Numbered from the stretch's first letter, positions 13,060 through 25,294 are shown. The stretch: DNA of 64,000 nucleotides from Tamarix chinensis (GCA_030549775.1 CM060174.1:14192128-14256127); one strand, 5' to 3'. Notes: generated by a model not told the origin, from the letters alone. Numbers and translations: made by a program.

Positions 13060-14430
13060 TATTATTGGTGAAAGATTGGTTTTATTTTAGTGAAAGATAT
13101 TAATATCTTTGGTGAACTAAATATTTTCAAATGGTGAAATATATGACTTAGTGTAAAATATATCCTTGGTGCTTCATATATTATTTTATATTTTTTGAAA
13201 AGAGAGTTTTGGTTATATGTATGTTATTTGTTGGTGAAAGGTATGCATATTTTTTCTCAAAGAAATGTATGTTAATGGTGAATATATGTTTTAAGTGTAA
13301 TTGTGCTTGCTATTTTTGTATTCTTTATTGTCTTATTGTCTTATGGTGTTATTGTTTTATATTTTTGATATATTATGTGGTGAAATATATGGTTTTATTT
13401 GGTGAAAGTTTAGTTTTTACGTGTTGAAAGATATTTTATACAGTGCTAAATGATATTTTTTAATTATTAGAGGAAGATGAAAAGTACCAATGTGATGATG
13501 TTCCTTGTTTGAGAAATCTTTATAGTGTTAGAGATAAGTGGTGTACAACCATTTCTAAGGATATATTTTTAGATGGATATTATCATTGCAAAGAAGTAAG
13601 ACGATAAATAAATTTGTTACTCACCAACTAGCCAAAATTGCCTCTCTTTGCGATTTTTATTAGCTTTGTAATGGTGTTGTTGATGCTTGGATAAGGAATG
13701 GAAATGGTGAATTTTTTTTGTGCTATAGGTAATCAATATATGACACTAGATAATATATCCTTGTTAATACATGCAAGGTCAGTTTATATAGTTTAGATTT
13801 ATTTGTTATTAGAGGATCAATATAAAAGATACCTTGCATACCACCAAAAGATATATGAAGTTATTTGTTATAAATTTTTTTTATGAGGTTTGGCAACCTA
13901 ATAATAGTGAAAGATGACTACTTTAATGGTGAAATATTAGTAACCAACTGGTGAAAGATCATTATTACATATGTTTCTAACTCTTCTTTTTCTATGGTAT
14001 CTTAGTTTAGCTCTTTCTTTTTAGCCTGTTTCATTTGAATTAATACCAAAATGGTGAAAGATCACTTAATAGTGAAATAAGAGGAACAATGAAGTTAAGA
14101 ATTTACAAAATGAGGGGATAAAAGTGTATACAACATTATTGAAGTTTCTTATAGTTTGAGCTAAGCGTCTCTTATATTATCAGCTTGAATGACAAACTTT
14201 ATGTGTGTTATAATCGTATCTAAATCATCATTGATTTTGCTGTCAGTATCTCTTTTGATCTTGATGAATACAACACTGCACCAAAGTTAATTGTAGTACA
14301 ATGATAGAAAGAAATTACACAAGTGGTGAAAGTTAAGCAATTACATGATGAAATATCATAATAAGAGTGCTAAAAAATGAATAAGTGTTGAAAGATGAAA
14401 GGTTACATGATGAAATATAAAAAAAAAATG
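13060..14430. repeat. GTGAAA(G/T)AT repeats, middle blocks
   Basis: The 9-mer of the left block recurs here: dense at 13060-13450, then at 13900-14080 and 14320-14430, around a coding remnant at 13470-13610. This continues the MULE domain on the far side of element E. Confidence 0.6.
13470..13610 (+). pseudogene. FAR1-type MULE transposase pseudogene, C-terminal fragment
   Basis: The frame reads EEDEKYQCDDVPCLRNLYSV, then RDKWCTTISKDIFLDGYYHC. This resembles the FAR1/MULE segment of form LYxxRxKWxxxxxKDxFxxG that follows the catalytic core. It lies in the same orientation as 8278-9373 and is separated from it by solo LTR E and repeat sequence. Both pieces probably came from one transposase gene. 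It ends in a stop soon after. Confidence 0.6.
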
Positions 14431-14479
14431 TTAAAGACATAAAATTATAAAAGATAATAAAATGAAAAATGTCAATTAT

Positions 14480-15075
14480 TTACTAAAGTACAAGTGAGCT
14501 TATTATAAGTCTCAGTCTTTCTCTATCATTGTTTCACTTTGATGAGCTAGATTGCTCTCTAGAATGAGAATTTGTGTACTTGTTAAAGCATGATGAGTAG
14601 GAGTAATCGATAAATCCATCATTTTGTTCTTTAATGGATCAAAGTCTTTGCCTAACCTAGAAGAAGGCTTATCCATGTTTTTATTGGCCGAGTCACCAAG
14701 ATATATGCTCAAATGTGACGAAGTTGATGGTATATTTTTTCAGAGTATTGAAAGTCTCTTCAAGTGTTGTATTTTTTTAAGTAGAATTATGAGGCTCATT
14801 TGCATTAAAATTTGTTGAAGTCTGCTGAGCATAAATCGTAGCCTCCTTTAGTCTTCTAATGGTTTATGTTACTTCTTTATTATCAAAGAAGTGATCATCT
14901 TAACTAAGACACATCCCATCAATTGTGTCTTTGTTCATATATTCTTCTTTCTTCTTGGTAGATGAAATATTTTGAGACATGCTAACTTATACGTGTTTTT
15001 TGCTGTGTTAGTGTTCAAAGATTGTTTACCAACAACATATATGAGGCTAAACATTTCAACATAGCATTACACTAG
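14480..15075 (-). pseudogene. Minus-strand coding remnant, possibly the tail of a transposon-associated protein
   Basis: On the minus strand a hydrophilic frame with few stops runs toward lower coordinates and includes a 66-codon open stretch (14512-14712; KPSSRLGKDFDPLKNKMMDL). I do not recognise a domain. It lies downstream, in the same orientation, of the DUF1985-like remnant at 25900-26400 once the Cassandra nest (15084-24805) is removed in thought, so it may be a later part of the same gene. It could equally be chance open sequence. Confidence 0.3.
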
Positions 15076-16579
15076 TCATTTTGTGTAATACCCCAAAATT
15101 AGTGGTAGATAGTTGTAACACCCCAAAATTTATGATTGATTTTTTTTTTGTTTGAGAGGAAGCATAAAACAACATAATTTGGTGCTATTACTATACTCGA
15201 TATAAGCTTGGTTTACTATGCCATGCTTATATTAAATACAAGGTAAAGCAATTAACCATTTAAACATAATAAAATAGAGGAAATGAATGAATTCATTACA
15301 TAGATAAGAATTTTGAATGTTAACTCTAAATACAATATTCAAAAGACATAATGAAATACCATGTACAAAGATTTCCAAAAGGTATTCGGGTCAAAATAAA
15401 TAACCAAATAAAATCACTCTTTGATCCCAAATTCCATACATAAAATATGATCACTCCTCCCTAATCAAGGCGTCATAAGCAATATAGTCATCCAAAGAGT
15501 CCTTAAAGACCGCACAAACTCAATAGGGTCCTCTACTCGTAGGAATGATCAATACCCATAAAAGGGGTAATCAATACACTACATACTGAGTAAGGTGACA
15601 ATAAAGTCATATCCAGATTATAGAGAATAAATAATCATATAGAAGAATAAGCAAGCACAATAATAGATAATGTAAGATGTTACTAATTTCAAATTCCATT
15701 AATAGTATAACCTCAATCTAGTTCTTTTCTACGTTGAGTTTATGACCCCCACTATTCTTAATCCAATAGAACAGATTAAAACACCTCCTAGGGTAAAACA
15801 CTCTTGACCACTATTATTAATCCTATGCAATGGACTCAACACCTCCTAGGGAAATATGCTTCTGACCACTATTCTTAAACTGATGTAATGGTTTAAAAAA
15901 CCTCCTAAGGAAAAATTTACCTGACTCTACACCTTGTGTAACACCCCCAAAATTCGCTCCTGAAAAATTTCATTTTATTTAAAAGAATTAGCGAAAGTAA
16001 AATAATAAAATTGTGAATTCTAGGGATATTACCACCACACTTAGTATCAGAGTGGTTTACCCATACCATTCCAATACCAAGTACTAAGGCTAAGAGAATG
16101 AGATACAATTCACTAGAAATTCAAACCATATTAAAAATAGAGTAGCGCAAATAACATTTCACAAGAATAGAGTCTACCAATGGTGGTTATAAGAATAAGG
16201 ATTACATTTAAACTAGGTATTAGAAGAGAAAGAATGAAATCCTAAAAGTCTGGATAATCCTTATTCTCTTTCTCGTTACCCACTTGAATAGTATCTAAAA
16301 TGAACCTACAAGGGACGCTACCCATTGAATAGGCAGGGGCCTACGAATGGAACCCTTCAGTACTATGGTACCGAGTAACCCTTTAAAACACACTTAAAAG
16401 CAGGCCCACAATGCAATACATGATATAAAACTATATACATATATGATGAGATGTACATACATAACATTTACATACTTAAAAATCCATCAAATATTAATAG
16501 GTCTTAATGTACAATCAATACTTTTGTGCCTTAATCCATTAGTCCATCATTATTCAATTATCTTGGATTATATATCCAT

Positions 16580-17040
16580 GTGAGTGCGAGAACCTCACTA
16601 TTATAGCCGGTGGACAAAAATACATACAGGGCAGAACACTCCTAGCCACTATTATTCGCCGGTGGACTAGTCTCAAAGGTAGAACGCTCCTGGCTACTAT
16701 TATTCACTGGTGGACCAGTCTGGCCCTAACTCACATGGAATTCCACTATAAGTGATTAGTATTTTTTCATAATTTATTCACATCCATGATTGGTTTTATT
16801 GAGCTCAGGATCCCCCACTATTATCGCTGGTGGACTGGAATACATATAAACATCATCCAGGGTAACACGCTCCTAGACCACTATTATATTCGATGGACTG
16901 ATACTCATAAACATCTTCCAGGACAAACGCTCATGGGACATTATTATATCTGATGGACCAATACTTATAAACATTATCCAGGGCAAAATGCTCTTGGGCC
17001 ACCATTATATCCAGTGGACTGGTACTCATAATATAGTCCA
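16580..17040 (+). repeat. Hairpin-unit array in A1
   Basis: Seven or so imperfect units of about 60-70 bp contain CCACTATTATTCGCCGGTGG or variants, alternating with (C/G)AGGGCARAACGCTCCTGG-like spacers. Each core can fold as a short stem (CCACT with AGTGG or GGTGG) around a loop of about 10 bases. The array is interrupted by a non-repeated stretch near 16730-16800. Confidence 0.75.
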
Positions 17041-17739
17041 TCTGGGCTCGACTCATTTGTCTTTCACTTTCATAATTAGTGTTTTTCCTTTTTAATCAGC
17101 ACAACACTTCAATTTTTTTTTGCCTCGGATGGGAGATCAATATCTTGGGACACAAAGGTACACCTGTCACATTGGTGCATATAAGCTACTCAGTACCCCT
17201 CAACCATCAACCCAGGGACACAAAGGTACCCTAGTCGTATTGGTGCATAAAGCTACTCAATACCCTACCGACAAGGATACCTAATCCATAAGTATGCATA
17301 CCCCTTAAATAGGTCCATACAGCTAAATAGAGTAAAATATAGGGCCTGACTGAGGCATAAAGGCACACTAACAAATACTAGAATAATAGTGGGCTAAACC
17401 ACATCTTTAGGGTAGTGACCCCTAAAGAGCCACCATTTCTGATCTCGAGGTCTTTCACTTTAAGTATTAGTGTCTTAATTAAGGAAATCACGAAAAGCAC
17501 AACAATCAGATACTTATTCACTTTCAATTGTTCTGATATCATTAAGCATTTATTATTCATATGGTTATACAAGATAACATAGAGAAATCATTAAGGCCAT
17601 TATAATCTCATCCAATTCTGATTTAGGATTCGTTCTTATGATACTTACTAATTGTCAAATACCATTATCTTACTATTCAGTGTTACTTGAGTTTTATTAC
17701 GAAACTTCGTTATCAAAACGACATATTTGATACGGGTTA

Positions 17740-18560
17740 CTGATTTACCCCTTGCTTGAATAACTATTAAGTCATCCCTCCTCTACTTTCCAATTTACCA
17801 TATTACCCTTCGTGTTGTACAATTACTGAATTACCCCTTACTCAATTTAGGTTGCTAAGTTATCTTCCACACTTTTTAGGCCACCCATCACCCTTTATAA
17901 TTGTTACACTTATCATATTTCCATTTGGTTGGTTAGATTACCAATTGCCCTTTTCCTTTGTTATAATTATCAAATTGCTCTTTAGTTGGTCAAATTAACA
18001 AATTACCCTTCTCTATTATTATGATTAACAACTTATCCTTTAGGTGGTTAAATTACCAAATTGTCCTTCTCCATTATCATAATTACCAAATTACCATTCT
18101 CCGTTATCATAATTACCAAACTACCCTTTAGTTGGTTAAATTACCAAGTTATCCTTCTCCATTATCATAATTACCAAATTACCCTATAGTTGGTTAAAAT
18201 TACCAAATTGTCCTTCTCCTTTATCATAATTACTATATTGTCCTTCTCCATTATTAAAATTACCATAATACTCTTTTAATTCAAAATTACCATTTTACCC
18301 TTTACTTCCAAAATTACCATTTGCCCTTTTACTTGCAAAATTATCATTTTACCCTTTACTTCCAAAATAACCATTTTGCCCTTTACTTCCAAAATTACCA
18401 TTTTACCCCTTCACTTCCAAAATTACCATTTTACCCTTTACTTTCAAAATTACCATTTTACACTTCCAAAATTACCGTTTTATCTTTTACTTCTAAAATT
18501 ACCATTTTACCCTTTGCTTCCAAAATTACAATTTTCCTTTTATTATACCACTTTTATTAA
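17740..18560 (+). repeat. ATTACCATTTTACCC minisatellite in A1
   Basis: Many diverged units of roughly 19-30 bp. The early units are longer and resemble TTAGTTGGTTAAATTACCAA; the later ones follow AAATTACCATTTTACCCTTT plus ACTTCC. Open frames through the later part are products of the repeat period, not genes. The same array sits at the same relative place in A2. Confidence 0.9.
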
Positions 18561-19249
18561 GTTATCATCACTACCTTAATATTAATATTAATACTCCATT
18601 CTCATCATCCAATTCCACCAACTATTATATTTCAACATAATACCCATTAACACTCACACATATTAGGCCACACTCTTACACAAGACATATTACTAAAATT
18701 CCCCAAGGACTTACAATAATATTATTAATGCATCAATGGTCACAATGACATAATACAACATAGATAAGTACTTAATATTTTCATTAATAACTAAACTCTT
18801 TCCTTAAGTAATATTTCCACACATGGTACATAAACTAGCATGCTTTCCTTTTTTATCAATCAATATAAGACTACATATATTACATTAAACAATATATATC
18901 ATGCAAAATAACATATTAAAACCCTAATGTGCTAGCTTACGTTTATCCATATGTTTAAGTGGGGTTTAACAATTACCTTAATTTTTAAAAAAATCGAACC
19001 TTACTGGTATCCCCATTAAAGATTCAAGTTTTGATTAGCAAAACCAATACCTAAAAATAATAACAATACTTATCATATTAGAAATGAGAAAACCAAAGCA
19101 TAAGACTTTATAAAACTTAATTAATGAAATAATTAACTTAAATATTATTATACATTAAAATCATTAACTAAAATATACCAAGGCATGCAACAACTCATAC
19201 TACTCATACAACATGAGCTGCATGCAAAACAAGAGGGGAAATGCCTCAA

Positions 19250-20460
19250 AATGGCATGAAAGGGAGGAGGAAATGGTGTTTTTGGGTTAGGGTTTTGGGG
19301 CTAGGAAAGAGGGAAGGTGGGGGAGGATTTAGGGCAAGGGAAGGGTGTAGAGGTGGAGAGGGGATGTAGGTGGTGGTCGGGGATAGGTTGTTGGCGGCCA
19401 AGGGAGGCAGTGGCAGCGGTAACAAGGCTATGAAGGTGGTTGCCGAGGTAGAGGGGCTAAGAAGGAAGGAAAGGGAAGGGAAAATGAGGGGCTACAAAGG
19501 TTGGTTTCGGCCACAGGAGGTGTGGGGTGGTAGAGGAGGTTACAAGGAGTGGTTTGGTGGCTTAGGTGGCGGTAGAGGCAACGGGATGGCTGCGGAAGGA
19601 GGGGGTGCAGGGCGGTTGCCAAGAAGGGAGAAAAAGAAGAGAAAAAAGAAGAGGGGAGGAAGAAGGGGGCTTTAGGGGCCTCGAGGGGTGGTGTGGTGGC
19701 TGTTAGGGCGGTGGTAGCGACAGAATGGGCAGTGGTGCAAAAATAGGGGGAAGATGATGAAAGGAGAAGAAAATGGAGAGAAAGGAATTAGGGAAGGAAG
19801 GGGCTCAAAAAATGGGGCAAGAAAGGGGTTGGTGAGGAGAAGAAAAAGAAGAGGAAAAAGAGGGTGGTAGGTGGCCGGTCAGTGGTAGGTTGTAGGGTGG
19901 CAGGGAGGTATCGGGGTGGAAGGAGGAGGAGAAGAAGAGATGAAAAATAGGGCATGCGGGGAGGGTTTGTAGGGGCTGTTTTGGTCCAAAAATGGGAAGA
20001 AAAGGATAGGGGAGAGAGAGAGAGAGAGGGAGAGAGGGAGGGTTGAAGTAGTGGCAGGTGGTGGTAGGGAGAGGTTGTAGGGCAGTGGCCGGGCGTGGCA
20101 TCGAGGGGTGTGCTTGGTCGGGGCAAGAGGTAGAAGAAGAAAGAAAGGAAGGGGGAGCAAGATGGGTGGAGGGGAAAGGTAAATGTGGGTGTGGGTCAGC
20201 CCAGTTGGAGGAAAGGGGGAGAAAAGAAAAGAAAGAAGGGGGCTAGGCTGGGTCGACGTGCGCGGGAGAGGAAGGAAAAGAAAGGTCGGGGCTGGGCTTG
20301 CGTGTGCGGCAAAGGAGAGGAGGAAGAGAGTGGGTCGGTGGCCCAGGCACAAGGAGGAAGGCTGGCTTGGAGGCCTGAAGAGAAGGAAAAAGGAAAAAGA
20401 AAGGAAGAAAAAGGAGAAAGAAAGGAAAAAGGGGGAAAAGGAAAAATAGGGGAAATTAAA
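19250..20460 (+). repeat. Purine-rich, G-rich block of A1
   Basis: This strongly G+A-skewed tract near the 3' end of A1 contains runs of GGG separated by short loops (for example 19318-19345), so G-quadruplexes are possible. Long open frames on both strands here encode low-complexity Pro/Ser/Leu or Gly/Arg/Lys strings and are best read as compositional artefacts. A2 (53640-54930) and B (22130-23900) have corresponding blocks. Confidence 0.8.
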
Positions 20461-21757
20461 ATAATTTAATTTATAAAATAATAAAATGTAATATTTTTGA
20501 TAGATAATTTAATTTAATATAATTTAATATATCAATTTAAAAAGGATAATTTTAGTAAAATATTGGTTTGAAAAATTATTTAAATAGAATGAGCATGATA
20601 AAATAACAAAATATTTATTTTAATTTATTAAATATTCCTATCCACTCTTATATACTATAAAATTCATAAAATAATTAAATTAATTATTTAAAAGCTAATT
20701 TATCCCAAATAAAAGCTATTTATTAAATTATATATTTTTAGAATCTCGGGGAATTACACATTAGCCCTGACTCATGTAACCTTTCTCTTTAAGTGATTAA
20801 TATCTCATTCATCATTACCTATCTCAAGATCATATTATGGTTTATATTGAGCCTAGGAATCCCACTATTCTTAAATCAGTGCAACAATCTGAAGCACCTC
20901 ATATGGCGACATGCGCTTTGTCACTATTATTAAGCCAGTGGAATGGATACACATAATAACTCAACCCTGATTCATATATCTTTTTCTTTAAGTAATTAGC
21001 ATCTTATTCAAGGTAGTATTTCTCAAGGTCCTCATACATACACATATTTATAGATGCAAAGTAAATAATATATCTTAACATAATAATTTGAATCACATAA
21101 AGCATAGCCACATGAATATTGATAAACCTCTCTAAGGAAAAAAACTATACTTCCTACACAATCCTAATTTTCATAAATTGACCATAAATTCTCTCTTGGT
21201 ACTCATTTTATTACCAATTAGATATTTATCCTTAAAATATTATTATTAATAACACACCCAAAAATCAAGGTCTAAATCCAATATCTTACACATGCGATAA
21301 TAGCCAGCTACCTATAGTGATACTATTTACCTTTCTACATAAAACCCTAATTTTACAATTAAATCATAAATTTTTCCTTGAGATTCATATAACCACCAAA
21401 TTTAATATTCATTCTAAAAGGATAATATTAAAAACATATTCATAAACCAAGGTTAAAGTCTAATATTTTACACATGTGATATTAATCTCGTTCTTAGGGT
21501 TACTATTCCCATTTAAATATACTTTTCTCATTTATTGAACTTAGATCATTCATATGCACTCTAGATATTTCACATAATATAATTAATCTATTTTGAATAA
21601 ATTATCATATTAAAATACCTAATATTTTATTTTTAACTCATATTGACCAAAATATCCTTGAGATAACTAAAATACCATATTTTGAAAAAATCTTACGAGT
21701 CCCAATATGAATGATTTTTCAACCCCAATGCATTCTATCATCATAAAAATGCATAGC

Positions 21758-21784
21758 CACACACACACACACACACACACACAC
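21758..21784. repeat. (CA)n microsatellite
   Basis: About 13 CA units without interruption, within element B. Confidence 0.97.
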
Positions 21785-22492
21785 AATACATGTCCTGATT
21801 GATTTAATCCAACAATATACACAAACTCATGCTTTCACAACTTTCTTACTTTTTTTTTCAACATACAACACCACATATCACATAACACCATTATCATGAT
21901 AATATTTTTCATACAACAATTTCAGTATGATATCATAAACACATATACATATGTTGCACAAAAAGCCCTAACTATGACATGTATTTCTAATGAAGTGGAT
22001 CCGGTCTCTAAGCACATAAGACCTCATATTCCTCCTCTAATGCCATTATAATATCACCTAAAAGTCAAAATACACAAAATTAGACCTTAGAAAAATTAAT
22101 CTAGGAAACACTAAGGAAAAATCAAGGGAGGATAAATAGAGATAACCGAAAAGTTGAAGGCTTGGGAGGGTAGTGCATGATGGTGATTAGTGATAGACAT
22201 AGTAGTAAAGGAGTGGTATGGCCAGTGACAATGTAGGGGAAAAAGGGGAGGGTTGCAGCCGTGGTAGAATTTTTTGCAGATAAAGGGGAAAAGACACTAA
22301 GTGTCATAGCTAAGGGGAAGCGGAAAGACATTAAGTGCCATAGATAGTGGGAGGAATGATACTAAGGGCCGTAACTTGGAGGGTGGTGTGTGGGGGTGGT
22401 TTAGCGTGATGATGGTGGTGTGGTGTTAGGTGGCTAAGTCAGCAGTGGGCGCAACATGACAAGAGTGGCATGGGGTGGTACTTGGTAGCTGG

Positions 22493-23175
22493 TAGGGATG
22501 GCAATGGGTCGGGTCTGGGTTGGGTCCAGCCATACCCAGACCCAGACCCATTTATATTAACTAGACCCAGACCCGACCCAGACCTGTTGGGTCTCAAAAT
22601 TTTAGACCCAAACCTAGATCCACCGAGTCTAGCGGGTAAACAGATCCTAAATGGGTCCAGCTATTTTAAAAAAAAATAATTAATAATCTATGTAAATACA
22701 AATATATTTATGTTTTATATAACTTAATATGTATTTTTTGTTAAAAAAATCCTCCATGTGAAAAAATAAATATATTAAAATAGTTACGTTAACTTGTTAA
22801 ATAGTATTTTCATACTTTTAGAATATAATATTGTACATATTTCTTATAAAGTAAATATATAAAAATAAAATTAAAAAATGAATAAGGAGCTCAAATAAGA
22901 CTATAACAATAATGACAAACATAATATGAGTATGTATTTATATATGTATATATATATAAATGCACATACATATATATACTAAACGAGTCTGGCGGGTAGG
23001 GTTTGGATCGGGTTTGGGTCCAAAACTATTGGACCCAGACCCAGACCTGTTAAGGTATATATGGACCCAGACCCGACCCAGACCCGTCGGGTCCAAAAAT
23101 CATAGACCTTGACCCGCTAAAAATAAGGTGGGTCTAGAGGGTCTGGGTTGGGTCCGAGACCCATTGCCATCCCTA
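22493..23175. mobile_element. Non-autonomous hAT element, 683 bp, in element B
   Basis: The left end is TAGGGATGGCAATGGGT and the right end ACCCATTGCCATCCCTA, a near-perfect inverted pair typical of plant hAT elements. The flanks GTAGCTGG (22485-22492) and GTAGCCTG (23176-23183) agree at 6 of 8 positions. Internally, blocks of GGGTCTGGGTTGGGTCC and its complement occur near both ends, so much of the element could form a long hairpin. The centre is AT-rich. No transposase. Confidence 0.88.
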
Positions 23176-24370
23176 GTAGCCTGTGAGGCACACGAGAAGG
23201 AAGGAAGGATGGAGGAAGGGAAAATAAAGGCTGAAAGTGGTGGTGGTGCTAGGATGAGCAATTGGAGGAAGGAGGAAAGTGAAGGGGGCTTGGCTAGAGG
23301 TGAAGGGTGATGACTGATGTGGTTGTGCTTGTGAAAACTTGCAGTGTTGTGAGGAGGAGAAAAAACAAAGTAGGGGCGATTCTTTGACTGTAAAGAAGGA
23401 AATAAAGGAAAGGGAAGAAGGGAAGGCAGGGCATGTATGTATATATATACATGCATGGTTGGGAGAGAAGGGAAGGGGAAGAAGGCAATGGGAAGGATTG
23501 CTAGGCGTGCAAGGGTAGATAGGGAAACTGGTATAGGTGTAGGACTAGGTGTTAGGGTAGGAAGTTGGTAGTGTAGGGGAAGATGGATGAAGGTAGGACA
23601 GGTAAGGGTATAGGTATGTTGTAGGATGCATGGTTGGGGTATGAAGGAAGAAGGGCGACGGGGTAAGTTGCGTGAGGCCTTGTTTTGCTTAAAGGGGAAA
23701 TGGGAAAATGGAGAGGGATGAAATCAATTGGGGAAAGAAGAACACGAAAAAGAAAGAAGGGAAATGGGTTGGGTTAGAGGTAAGAAAAAAAAGGAAAAGA
23801 AAGAAAAGGTGGGTTGGGTTGATAAGATGGGGAGGAGGAAGAAAGGAAAGTAAGAAAAAGGAAAAGAAAAGGAGAGAAACTAAAATAGAAAAAGGAACAA
23901 GGAATAATTTTGGGTTTAGGATTGAGATTAGGTTTAGGCTTAAATTTTGGGAAAATTATTCTAATATTTTATCCATAAATTATCCAGGGTTAGGGTTAGG
24001 CTAAAAAGTGATAATATAATGACTTGAAAATTAGAATTTAGATTTGGTTAAAATATTAATTAGTCAAAATTAAAACTAGATAAAATTTTGGGGCATTATA
24101 ATAATGGAGAGTTAAAAGGATTTATAAGACTACCTATATTAACAAGGTATACCTCCTTTTTGGAAAACTTATGCTTAAACAAATTCATAGTTAAGTGCTC
24201 TTGATTTGGAACAATTTAAGGATGGATAACCTCCTGAGAAGTTTTCAAGGATGCATGTTAGCGAGAAAAAATCATGTTCGAAAAGACTCATGTTGATCTA
24301 TAGGGTTAGTTATTAATCTTAAAATTACTTCAAGTAAGTACCCTAGACTAGTGTGATAGGGTGTTAAAAA

Positions 24371-24382
24371 TGGTATTAGAGT
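24371..24382 (+). promoter_or_regulatory. Cassandra primer-binding site
   Basis: TGGTATTAGAGT lies two bases after the 5' LTR. It matches the initiator-methionine tRNA complement TGGTATCAGAGC at 10 of 12 positions; the two changes fit decay. Confidence 0.85.
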
Positions 24383-24520
24383 GAAACTGCAACCGTGACC
24401 ATGATCTGAACTTAGACAAGCTAGTTAGTTGCATAGCGAGAAAATTCTTGGTATAGACTGTAATGAGATAGTTAGTGGTTGAGGTGCAACAAGGAAGTTA
24501 TTTTCTTGAGTGAGGGTGTA

Positions 24521-24805
24521 TGTAATACCCCTAAATTAGTGGTTGATAGTGGTGATTTAAAAGGATTGAGAAGACTACTTATATCAATAAGGTATACATC
24601 CTTTTTTGGAAGCTTATCTTTGAAGAGATTCACACTATGCTTGGCTTGTAGTAATTTAAGGATGGGTGACCTAATGAGAAGTTTACCAGGATGCGTGTGA
24701 GTGAGGAAAAAAATATGATTGAAAGGACTCATGTTGATATGTAAGGCTAATCATCAATTCCAAAAGCACTCTAAGTAACTACCTATCGTGTGTCGAGGTG
24801 CTACA
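24521..24805 (+). repeat. Cassandra 3' LTR (285 bp)
   Basis: Runs from TGTAATACCCCTAAATTAG to GAGGTGCTACA. It contains GGATGGGTGACCTAATGAGA at 24660, which matches the C-box side of the 5S rRNA internal promoter. It aligns with the split 5' LTR and preserves the site where B inserted. Confidence 0.92.
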
Positions 24806-24941
24806 TTTTGTCATTGTAAGAAATTATACTACATATCCCTACATTATAGTGTTATATTAGTATATAGTGAAATATTAGTACAAATATGGTGAGAAATCAT
24901 GGAAAATATATTGAAAAATAATAAAATATAATTCACAAAAC

Positions 24942-25294
24942 TAGGGGTGTCCACCGGTCCAAAACAAAATTGGACCAAATAGACCCATACCGAAATCTAG
25001 TCGAGGATAATTTATTTTGAAGTGAGAACTAAAGGCTGGATAGAAATTATTGGTCTAAGATTAGTTAGGACTGGAATCAATAATAATATTATTAAAAATA
25101 TGTGTTTTTTAGGAAAAATTTAAAGGAGTTTCTAGTATGAACCAACATATTGAGCCTATTTTTCTTGACAAAATAGGATTAGAGTTTGTTAAGTACCAAA
25201 ATCTAGATTGAATATCAGTATAATCAGTCCAATATTGGATTGGAACCCAAAATTACCAGTTAGTTTGGTCCCGATTGAATATTGAACACACCTA
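24942..25294. mobile_element. Small hAT-type MITE (353 bp)
   Basis: The left end is TAGGGGTGTCCACCGGTCC and the right end GAACACACCTA, giving a short imperfect inverted repeat (TAGGGGTGT / TAGGTGTGT). The flanks CACAAAAC (24934-24941) and CATAAAAA (25295-25302) match at 6 of 8 positions. The interior carries a GGTCC...GGACC pairing and no gene. It is inserted in the MULE domain just right of Cassandra. Confidence 0.7.

Larger units (their letters stand above)
15937..20758 (+). mobile_element. LTR-like element A1 (4.8 kb), nested in B
   Basis: A1 starts TGTAACACCCCCAAAATTCG and ends CTCGGGGAATTACA. It is colinear with A2 at 50156-55255 along its whole length: shared 5' end, GGGATATTACCACCA block, GAATAGGCAGGGGCCT, TACTATGGTACYGAGTAACC, hairpin array, ATTACC minisatellite, G-rich block and AT-rich 3' end. 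The flanks CCTTG and CATTA match at only 3 of 5 positions, so the duplication has decayed. Removing A1 rejoins the two parts of B. The length is large for an LTR but known for some Ty3/gypsy lineages; solo LTR is my inference. Confidence 0.82.
15114..24100 (+). mobile_element. LTR-like element B, nested in the Cassandra 5' LTR and itself split
   Basis: B starts TGTAACACCCCAAAATTTAT and ends AAATTTTGGGGCATTATA. Its flanks are ATAGT (15109-15113) and ATAAT (24101-24105). The other Cassandra LTR keeps the empty site, reading GATAGTGG at the matching place, which confirms the boundary. B is split by A1 (15937-20758) and by a hAT (22493-23175); its own sequence is about 3.5 kb. It has the motif ACATACTGAGTAAGG near 15585, CACTATT-type hairpin units (15740-15900 and 20860-20945) and a purine-rich block (about 22130-23900). 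No protein-coding interior is seen. Confidence 0.8.
15084..24805 (+). mobile_element. Cassandra TRIM retrotransposon, 5' LTR disrupted by nested elements
   Basis: Cassandra is a short non-coding retroelement whose LTRs carry a 5S-rRNA-like Pol III promoter region. Flanks are perfect TTTTG duplications at 15079-15083 and 24806-24810. The 5' LTR starts TGTAATACCCCAAAATTAG at 15084, is broken at 15113 by element B, and resumes at about 24106 to 24368. The PBS follows at 24371, a short interior, then the 3' LTR 24521-24805. 5S-like GGATGGATAACC (24220) and GGATGGGTGACC (24660) lie in the two LTRs. Without the insertions the element would be about 0.73 kb, typical of a TRIM. It codes for nothing and would need enzymes of other elements to move. 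Confidence 0.93.

Noticed and set aside
18321..18579. Repetitive MPFYLQNYHFTLYFQN-type open frame
   Set aside because: It is the translation of the ATTACC minisatellite; no start context or homologue.
19788..20352. Minus-strand frames of 98-157 codons
   Set aside because: Same compositional effect in the purine block of A1.
23984..24001. Telomere-like GGGTTAGGGTTAGG
   Set aside because: Fewer than three units, not the plant TTTAGGG repeat, and part of a run of decayed GGTTTAGG-like sequence in element B.
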